Below the pieces are notes generated by a model. That model ran no database searches. It was not told the origin of the DNA and was given only the letters and a program-made list of their open reading frames with translations. A DNA stretch of 11,128 nt from JAWLBW01 sp041687475 (GTDB taxonomy: Bacteria; J088; JAWLBW01): the NCBI GenBank assembly GCA_041687475.1, contig JAWLBW010000142.1, positions 1 to 11,128 of the forward strand, in the 5' to 3' direction. This document shows, piece after piece, positions 6,494-11,128 of this stretch. Numbering within the stretch: position 1 is the first letter of the stretch; the number at the start of each line of letters is the position of its first letter. Both the position numbers and the translations under genes were made by a program.

Positions 6494-6678
6494 CGTTTCT
6501 CGATTCGCCCGTGCTCTCTGGTAGAAAGCACTCTCCGAAGACTTGGGCTTGTTCGACTCTCACCGGGCATTCTCCAGAGCTGCCTCACCGTTCCCCTCGG
6601 CTCGATGTGTTTCTTTTTGCCCGGCCGACGGCCGACCGACGACGGTTTGCAACCTTCCTGCACGGCACGTTTGCGTAG
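6490..6678 (+). pseudogene. Truncated PIN-type (VapC-like) toxin remnant
   Basis: The frame starts at GTG 6490, overlapping the antitoxin stop by the usual GTGA arrangement. The first residues, VTFLDSPVL, match the first strand of PIN toxins, which carries the first catalytic Asp (here Asp5), and the following GRKHSPKTW could be the SPK-type segment. After about 20 residues similarity stops, and the frame ends after 62 residues, about half the usual 130. I found none of the later PIN acidic motifs in any plus frame up to 6732. A deletion or frameshift of an ancestral toxin is the simplest reading. A less likely alternative is a different short toxin. Confidence 0.5.
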
Positions 6679-6719
6679 GCGCAAAGACGCGGCGCTCGCC
6701 CCCCGATAGCTTGTATGGC

Positions 6720-6726
6720 AGGAGGA
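6720..6726 (+). promoter_or_regulatory. Ribosome binding site that fixes the hemerythrin-like start
   Basis: AGGAGGA, a near-perfect Shine-Dalgarno, lies six bases before the ATG at 6733. The open frame extends six codons further upstream to 6715, but that start would overlap the ribosome site. Confidence 0.85.
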
Positions 6727-6732
6727 CGAACC

Positions 6733-7191
6733 ATGGAACCCACAGCCAAATACCGACAGCACCACGAACGTATTCTCAGCGACGCGGCGGCGATCATCGA
6801 CGCCATCCTGAGCGAACGGTGGGCGACCTCCGTATTGGTTCGCGACCTGGCCGATTTTCACGGTTTCCTGAATATGCACCTTGCCCTCGAAGACCTATCG
6901 CTGTACCCGCGATTGCTGCGCAGCGAGGTGGCCGGCGTGCAGGTGGTGGCACAGCGGTTTCAGCAGGAAATGAGCCCGCTCAAGGCCGCTTGGGAAGCAT
7001 TCATGAAGCGCTGGCGCAGCGAGGCAGCCATCGAGCGCAACCGAGCGGCCTTTGCCGCCGAAGCGGTGTCGATGCTCGAGCGCGTTATCAGGCGCATGGT
7101 GCGTGAAAACGAAGGCCTTTACTCCGTCGTCGACGCGGTGGAAGAAACGGACGCGCGACGGGCAGAGGCCGGTATCGCCCTGGGAAGTTGA
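6733..7191 (+). CDS. Hemerythrin-like (HHE-type) protein
   Basis: 152 aa, helical, cytosolic. Helix 1 carries His10-His11-Glu12. Helix 2 reads DFHGFLNMHLALEDLSLYP (41-59) with His43, His49, Glu53 and Asp54, the classic H...E..LYP signature of hemerythrin-like four-helix bundles that bind a di-iron centre. Helix 3 (about 74-94, FQQEM..L...FMKRW) has no His, and helix 4 (115-135, RRMVRENEGLY) has REN where a canonical protein has a His and Glu. A subgroup with this EM/REN pattern exists among annotated hemerythrin-domain proteins, so this is probably a family trait, but iron binding may be altered. Roles in the family include oxygen, iron or nitric-oxide sensing or storage; none is certain here. 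It has its own strong ribosome site and a strong terminator downstream. No partner gene is evident. Confidence 0.8.
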   Translation: MEPTAKYRQHHERILSDAAAIIDAILSERWATSVLVRDLADFHGFLNMHLALEDLSLYPRLLRSEVAGVQVVAQRFQQEMSPLKAAWEAFMKRWRSEAAIERNRAAFAAEAVSMLERVIRRMVRENEGLYSVVDAVEETDARRAEAGIALGS

Positions 7192-7296
7192 AGCCCCCCG
7201 CCTGGCGCAGCGGAATGAACCTGAGCTTCCCCAAACGGGTCTCGTCGATTCCGACGGGTTTTCTGGCGCAGGATCAGGGCTTGTGATTAGCTGTAT

Positions 7297-7334
7297 GGAG
7301 GCGTTGCACCGCGTGGCGACGCTTCCTTTTTTTT
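7297..7334 (+). terminator. Strong intrinsic terminator just before the pseudouridine synthase
   Basis: An 11-bp stem (7297-7307 with 7316-7326, two G-U pairs), an 8-base loop, then eight T (7327-7334). It ends 105-143 bases after the hemerythrin-like stop and only 19 bases before the ATG at 7354. A weaker hairpin (7243-7256, CGTCG-ATTC-CGACG followed by GGTTTT) lies upstream. Confidence 0.88.
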
Positions 7335-7353
7335 CTCCCCCCTGATACTGACC

Positions 7354-8325
7354 ATGCCCCTGGAAACTCGAGAAACCCGTGTGTCGGACGCCCAAGCCGG
7401 TCGCGTCGATTTGATCGTGCAGCAATTGACGGAACTGAGCCGTGCACAGATTCGCGGACTCATCGACCACGGCGCCGTTCGCGTCAACGACACGCTCTGT
7501 GTTGAAGGCGGCCAGGTGGTAGGCGCGGGCGACAGGGTCAGCGTCACATGGGACCCGCATCGCCGCTATCACGCACGACCGAAGCCCCGTACCCGCAAAT
7601 TCAAGCTGGTGTACGAAGACGACGATCTCATGGTGGTCGAAAAGGCGGCCGGCGTGCTGTCCGTGCCCACCGACGACGCGAAGGGCGAGAACCTGCTCGG
7701 CGAAATCATTGAATACATCAATCGCGGCGGCCCCCGGCGCAAGCGCATCGAAATCGTGCACCGGCTCGATCGCGACACATCGGGCCTGCTTGTATTCGCC
7801 AAGGACCCGGTAACGGCCGATCAACTGAAAAGTCAGTTTTCGGCCCACAAGGCCGAACGTGTCTATCTCGCGGTGGTGGCCGGTCATCTCAAGGAGAAGG
7901 AAGGCACCTTTCGCAGTTTTCTCGCCACCGCGCCAGACCTTGACCAGTATTCCACCACCGATGAAGGCGCGGGCAAACTGGCCGTTACCCACTATCGGGT
8001 CGAAAAGGAGTACGCCCATACGTCGCTGGTGCGCGTAACGCTTGAAACCGGCCGTCGCAATCAGATTCGCGTGCACTTTGCCGAGGCCGGACATCCGGTT
8101 CTCGGCGATCGCCGTTACAAGTCGGAGCTGGCGCGCAGCCTGGGCTGGCCCTCGAATCGCCTGGCCCTGCATGCCATGACCCTCGGGTTCAAACACCCGA
8201 CCACCGGCGAAGCCATGTTTTTTACCGCCGAACCGCCCATCGTGTTTTCACGCTTTGCGCAGAAGGCCGGCCGTGCAGGCGGCGGTTCGCGTGCGCCTCG
8301 GCCCCCGCGCGGTCGCCGTAAGTAA
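7354..8325 (+). CDS. RluA/RluD-family RNA pseudouridine synthase
   Basis: 323 aa, cytosolic; isomerises uridine to pseudouridine in rRNA or tRNA. Residues about 15-65 form an S4 RNA-binding domain (LSRAQIRGLIDHGAVRVN, ending GDRVSV). The catalytic domain follows from about 84 (LVYEDDDLMVVEKAAGVLSV), with the signature HRLDRDTSG (136-144) and catalytic Asp139. The conserved GRRNQIRVHF and GHPVLGDRRY motifs (about 232-255) complete the active site, with Asn in place of the commoner His of RxHQIR. The C-terminus is a basic Gly/Arg/Pro tail ending PPRGRRK, probably RNA-binding. S4 plus catalytic layout is that of RluC/RluD (large-subunit rRNA), but the target site cannot be assigned. The ATG has only a weak ribosome site, and GTG 7381 is a possible alternative that would still keep the S4 domain. 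Confidence 0.93.
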   Translation: MPLETRETRVSDAQAGRVDLIVQQLTELSRAQIRGLIDHGAVRVNDTLCVEGGQVVGAGDRVSVTWDPHRRYHARPKPRTRKFKLVYEDDDLMVVEKAAGVLSVPTDDAKGENLLGEIIEYINRGGPRRKRIEIVHRLDRDTSGLLVFAKDPVTADQLKSQFSAHKAERVYLAVVAGHLKEKEGTFRSFLATAPDLDQYSTTDEGAGKLAVTHYRVEKEYAHTSLVRVTLETGRRNQIRVHFAEAGHPVLGDRRYKSELARSLGWPSNRLALHAMTLGFKHPTTGEAMFFTAEPPIVFSRFAQKAGRAGGGSRAPRPPRGRRK

Positions 8326-8534
8326 GCCGTACCCACGGCCCTCAAGCCCGTCGTAACAATTCTGCCGCCCCGCTCACTGCCGTGAACGAACGGTTGCGAC
8401 GTTGGGCGGCGGTGTCGCCTGGCCTATTCCGTCTATCGGTCTCAGCTCTTCGTCGACGTGCCGTTGCCGGCCGATGGCAGATCATAAGACCGGTTGCCGT
8501 TTCTGCCCGGTCCATTCCTCGTCAGAATAGGGCC

Positions 8535-9227
8535 ATGGAAACTCCGTCTTCCGTCGAGCCCTTCCGTTTCAAGGAATGCGTGTATCTGGTCGAGCCGACC
8601 GGTCGTTGGGCCGGTACGCTGCGTGAATTCTGCCGCTATCTGCGCACCGTGCCCGCGTCAAGCATCTTCTACCACATGCACCAGTATTTCCTGCGAAGTC
8701 ACTTCGAGACCCCCGACTTCACCAACGATTTTTCGAACTGGGCAGCCAGCCACCTTGAAGAGCGTGCGCTGGCCGAGAAGCTTGCCAATATCGACCCGTT
8801 CGAGTTTGCCTCCATCGATCCGCACCTGCGCAACCACCTGCTTGGGGTGGTCGAGGCCTATCTGAATGAGCGCCCGAAGGTCGGCGATGTGCCCGTGACG
8901 CCGTTCTACTTCGAAAGCTCGACCACCCTCGTCGTCGATGGACCCATCGCCAATGATTTGACCGAGCTTCGCACCGAACTGGCCGAAATCGAAACCAGCT
9001 CGCTTTACTACCACGTATTCCTGGCGCATGTCGACAGCGGAAGGGGAAACGGTAACGGAAACGATCACTTCATTCGCTGGCTCGAGCGCAACTATGATGC
9101 ACAGCCGCTGATTGATGAAATTCTGGCAATCGATCCGTACATGCACTCGCTCGAAGAATTGCGCAGCCTGATTCTGCGAGCCCTGGATCGTCACCTGCCC
9201 CACGTTCGTCAACGAGGCACTGCGTAG
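8535..9227 (+). CDS. DUF5752 family protein
   Basis: 230 aa from ATG 8535, with a weak AGGG upstream. The frame stays open to a GTG at 8382, but the extra 51 residues are Arg-rich and unlike the family, whose conserved part begins at PFRFKECVYL. Two similar halves are visible: residues about 10-105 (ECVYLVEPTGR, SSIFYHMHQYFLRSHFE, NDFSNWA, LANIDPFEFASID) and 130-225 (PFYFESSTTLVVDG, SSLYYHVFLAHVDSG, DHFIRWLERNY, ILAIDPYMHSLEEL), so the protein looks like an internal duplication. It is soluble, with no signal peptide. The family has no known activity but is repeatedly found beside GT4 trehalose-type glycosyltransferases, as here, where the gene lies 50 bases downstream, suggesting a shared operon and a role with that enzyme. 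Confidence 0.8.
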   Translation: METPSSVEPFRFKECVYLVEPTGRWAGTLREFCRYLRTVPASSIFYHMHQYFLRSHFETPDFTNDFSNWAASHLEERALAEKLANIDPFEFASIDPHLRNHLLGVVEAYLNERPKVGDVPVTPFYFESSTTLVVDGPIANDLTELRTELAEIETSSLYYHVFLAHVDSGRGNGNGNDHFIRWLERNYDAQPLIDEILAIDPYMHSLEELRSLILRALDRHLPHVRQRGTA

Positions 9228-9263
9228 GAGTCTCCCAGGGGGAAACGCGGTTGCCTATTGTTT

Positions 9264-9270
9264 AAGGAGA
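9264..9270 (+). promoter_or_regulatory. Ribosome binding site that fixes the glycosyltransferase GTG start
   Basis: AAGGAGA lies seven bases before GTG 9278. The gap from the DUF5752 stop is 50 bases, and no terminator is evident in it, consistent with co-transcription. Confidence 0.8.
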
Positions 9271-9277
9271 AGTTGCC

Positions 9278-10525
9278 GTGGCACTCGATTGGGCCGGCCC
9301 CGAGTTGAAGATTGATGACTACGCCCCCATCGTGGGCGATGCCCAGCTGGCTCTGCTTCGGCGTCTGGCCGACCGTTTGCGGGGAAAGCGGGTTCTTCAC
9401 ATCAACTCGACCCGCAGCGGCGGCGGTGTTGCCGAAATTCTGCGCCGCATGGTTCCCCTGATGAACGATCTCGGCCTGCAAGCCGATTGGGCGGTGATTC
9501 GGGGCAACGACGAGTTTTACGCCATTACCAAGTCTTTTCACAATGCCCTGCAGGGCGAAGATGTCGATTTCACCCGCGAGAAATTCGACCACTTGTACGA
9601 ATGCAACCGTGACAATATGAAGCTGATCGACACCGACGCCTACGACTTCGTCGTCGTGCACGACCCGCAGCCGGCGGCCATGGTCGAGAAGAAGAAGGGG
9701 CGCGCCCGGTGGATCTGGCGGTGTCACATAGACGTTTCCCATCCCCATCGCGGGGTGTGGAACTACCTGTACCAGTATGTCTGCCGCTATGACGCCGCCA
9801 TCTTCTCGATGAGTGAGTTCGCCCAGGAACTGCCGATTCGCGAAGTACTCATTCACCCGAGCATCGACCCGCTCAGCGAAAAGAACCACGAGCTCGACCA
9901 GGCCGAGATCGACGCCGTATACAGTCATTATGATATTGCGCGCGACAAACCCGTTCTGTTGCAGGTCAGCCGTTTCGACCGTTTCAAGGATCCGTTGGGC
10001 GTGGTCAAATCATACAAGATGGTGAAGAAGCATCACGACTGCACGCTGATACTGGCGGGCGGTACCGCATCGGACGATCCCGAAGGCGAGGCCGTGCTGG
10101 CCGAGGTGCGTGAACAGGCGGCGGGCGATCCCGACATACACGTGCTTCTGCTGCCCCACGACGATCGGCTCATCAACGCATTGCAGCGCGGGGCCGACAT
10201 CATCTATCAGAAGTCGCTGAAAGAAGGCTTCGGGCTTACCGTGTCCGAGGCCCTGTGGAAAGGCAAACCGGTCATCGGCGGCAGCGCCGGCGGAATCGCC
10301 CTGCAGGTGCACGACGGGCATACGGGCTACCTGGTCGAGAGTTCCGAGGGGGCTTCGTACTGGACTCGCTTCATGCTCGAGCATCCCGAAACGCGCCGCC
10401 ATCTGGGGCAGGTCGGGCGCGAGCACGTACGGCGCAACTTTCTCACGACCCGTAACCTGCTCGACTATCTGGGACTGTTTCTGATCGTGCAGGACGACGC
10501 GCGGGGGCTGCACTATATTCACTGA
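9278..10525 (+). CDS. GT4 glycosyltransferase, trehalose synthase (TreT)-like
   Basis: 415 aa, cytosolic, two Rossmann domains (GT-B fold). The N-domain has the TreT/trehalose-phosphorylase signature: INSTRSGGGVAEIL (G48-G49-G50-V51-A52-E53 donor/acceptor loop), VPLMNDLGL, then TKSFHNALQG. WRCHIDVSHP (147-156) is the conserved acceptor-side stretch. The C-domain begins near PVLLQVSRFDRFKDP, continues through the LILAGG strand, and carries the retaining-GT4 E-x7-E motif EGFGLTVSE with Glu316 and Glu324. By family, the enzyme joins NDP-glucose and glucose to give trehalose; phosphorolytic relatives share the same motifs, so the exact reaction is not settled. Trehalose serves as an osmoprotectant or storage sugar. 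It follows the DUF5752 gene and ends 22 bases before a convergent gene. GTG is chosen over later starts because of the Shine-Dalgarno site. Confidence 0.87.
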   Translation: MALDWAGPELKIDDYAPIVGDAQLALLRRLADRLRGKRVLHINSTRSGGGVAEILRRMVPLMNDLGLQADWAVIRGNDEFYAITKSFHNALQGEDVDFTREKFDHLYECNRDNMKLIDTDAYDFVVVHDPQPAAMVEKKKGRARWIWRCHIDVSHPHRGVWNYLYQYVCRYDAAIFSMSEFAQELPIREVLIHPSIDPLSEKNHELDQAEIDAVYSHYDIARDKPVLLQVSRFDRFKDPLGVVKSYKMVKKHHDCTLILAGGTASDDPEGEAVLAEVREQAAGDPDIHVLLLPHDDRLINALQRGADIIYQKSLKEGFGLTVSEALWKGKPVIGGSAGGIALQVHDGHTGYLVESSEGASYWTRFMLEHPETRRHLGQVGREHVRRNFLTTRNLLDYLGLFLIVQDDARGLHYIH

Positions 10526-10547
10526 CCAACCCTGCCGTGAGGGCCGG

Positions 10548-11128
10548 CTACCGTTCGGCGCCGCCCGTAACCTCGTGGCTGAGCAGCGGCGCCAGACGAA
10601 GGCGCAGTTGTCGCGCGTGATTGGGGCCGCCCGGGTGATTGTAGCGCTCGGGGGGGCCGATAAGGCGCCACGCCCGCTCGCGCAGCGCCAGGCTTTCGAC
10701 GAGCGAACCCTTCGCGGCGGCCGTGTCGGCACGATCGGCCAGTCGTTGCGCCAGCGTCAGATGCATGCGCAACGTGGCCTGGGCCGTGGGCCAACGCTCG
10801 TCGGCGGCCGCAAGAGCGCGAAGCCGCTCGCTGTCGCGATCGACCTCGGTCTGCATGGGATCGCAGACATCGATATTACGTAAGTGAATTTCGGCGGCGG
10901 CATCGTCGCTTGCCGGGCGCCTTTGCAGCCGGTAGAGCGAGCCGGTCGTCCACTGCGTGCGGTAGATTTCGCCGCAACGCCGATAGCTGATTCCAAGAGA
11001 CACCAGGCGCAGAGGATCGAGTTTGCCCCGTTGGAACAGACGGTCGGCCAGAATAGCCGTATGCAGAAGGTATTCCCGGCTTTGGCCGGCGAGGTCTGCG
11101 TAGGCCGAAAATGCCTGGTCAAGCTTTC
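10548..11128 (-). CDS. Hypothetical helical protein (partial, N-terminus off the right edge)
   Basis: 192 residues plus a TAG stop are visible; the frame remains open to the right edge, so the start is not seen, and the internal GTG at 11003 is not a credible start because coding-like sequence continues upstream. The protein looks helix-rich, with alternating Leu/Ala segments (AFSAYADLAGQSREYLLHTA, AILADRLFQRGKLDPLRL, then LGISYRRCGEIYRTQWTT), and later LALRERAWRLIGPPERYNHP followed by GGPNHARQLRLRLAPLL. No signal peptide or membrane segment is in the visible part. I do not recognise a family; a TPR-like repeat scaffold is a guess. It is convergent with the glycosyltransferase, 22 bases apart, with no clear bidirectional terminator between them. 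Confidence 0.7.
   Translation of the reverse strand, partial: KLDQAFSAYADLAGQSREYLLHTAILADRLFQRGKLDPLRLVSLGISYRRCGEIYRTQWTTGSLYRLQRRPASDDAAAEIHLRNIDVCDPMQTEVDRDSERLRALAAADERWPTAQATLRMHLTLAQRLADRADTAAAKGSLVESLALRERAWRLIGPPERYNHPGGPNHARQLRLRLAPLLSHEVTGGAER

Noticed and set aside
6670..6685. TTTGCG-TAGG-CGCAAA hairpin after the toxin remnant
   Set aside because: A 6-bp stem with no T-tract is too weak to call a terminator, and chance occurrence is likely.
6895..8196. A 433-codon open frame on the minus strand
   Set aside because: It covers the pseudouridine synthase antisense, crosses a strong plus-strand terminator, and has no recognisable motifs.
8326..8339. GCCGT-ACCC-ACGGC hairpin after the pseudouridine synthase
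   Set aside because: It is a 5-bp stem with no T-tract; too weak to call a terminator.
8382..8534. An N-terminal extension of the DUF5752 protein from GTG 8382
   Set aside because: The added residues are Arg/Val-rich, unlike the family, and the conserved part begins just after ATG 8535.
9209..9928. A 239-codon minus-strand frame over the glycosyltransferase
   Set aside because: It is a shadow of the plus-strand gene, whose GGGVAE and E-x7-E motifs are clear.

Overview
The window is GC-rich, gene-dense bacterial DNA with classical Shine-Dalgarno sites, overlapping toxin-antitoxin reading frames and intrinsic terminators. The long N-terminal lipoprotein with an Ig-like domain followed by Cys-paired RCC1 repeats, together with a receiver-like/FAD oxidoreductase fusion and a DUF5752 plus TreT-like glycosyltransferase pair, suggests a Deltaproteobacteria-type organism in the broad sense (Myxococcota or Bradymonadota-like). 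This is inferred from family habits; no marker gene fixes the taxonomy. I see no rRNA, tRNA, transposase, integrase or CRISPR array.

Layout. (1) 1-2466, minus strand: the first 822 codons of a secreted lipoprotein with at least twelve tandem RCC1 repeats; it runs off the left edge. (2) 2467-2716: divergent promoter region with a long imperfect dyad. (3) 2717-3526, plus: rhomboid intramembrane serine protease with a cytoplasmic C-terminal tail, followed by an intrinsic terminator. (4) 3874-5637, plus: three-part fusion of a degenerate receiver domain, a cysteine-free glutaredoxin-like domain and a thioredoxin-reductase-like FAD/NAD(P) module lacking the CxxC redox pair. (5) 5638-6011: non-coding, with a candidate terminator and a REP-like palindrome. 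(6) 6012-6678, plus: a 66-aa unknown protein, a Phd/YefM-like antitoxin behind a repeat-rich promoter, and what looks like the truncated stub of its PIN toxin. (7) 6733-7191: hemerythrin-like protein, then a strong terminator lying almost against the next start codon. (8) 7354-8325: RluA-family pseudouridine synthase. (9) 8535-10525: DUF5752 protein and a TreT-like GT4 glycosyltransferase, probably one operon. (10) 10548-11128, minus: C-terminal part of an unrecognised helical protein that runs off the right edge.

Most of these genes look like independent units. The clearest functional pair is DUF5752 plus the trehalose-type glycosyltransferase. The most unusual items are the oxidoreductase fusion, in which both the phosphorylation residues and the redox cysteines are missing, the antitoxin with a broken toxin, and the RCC1 lipoprotein, in which the one repeat that has lost one cysteine has also lost its partner.
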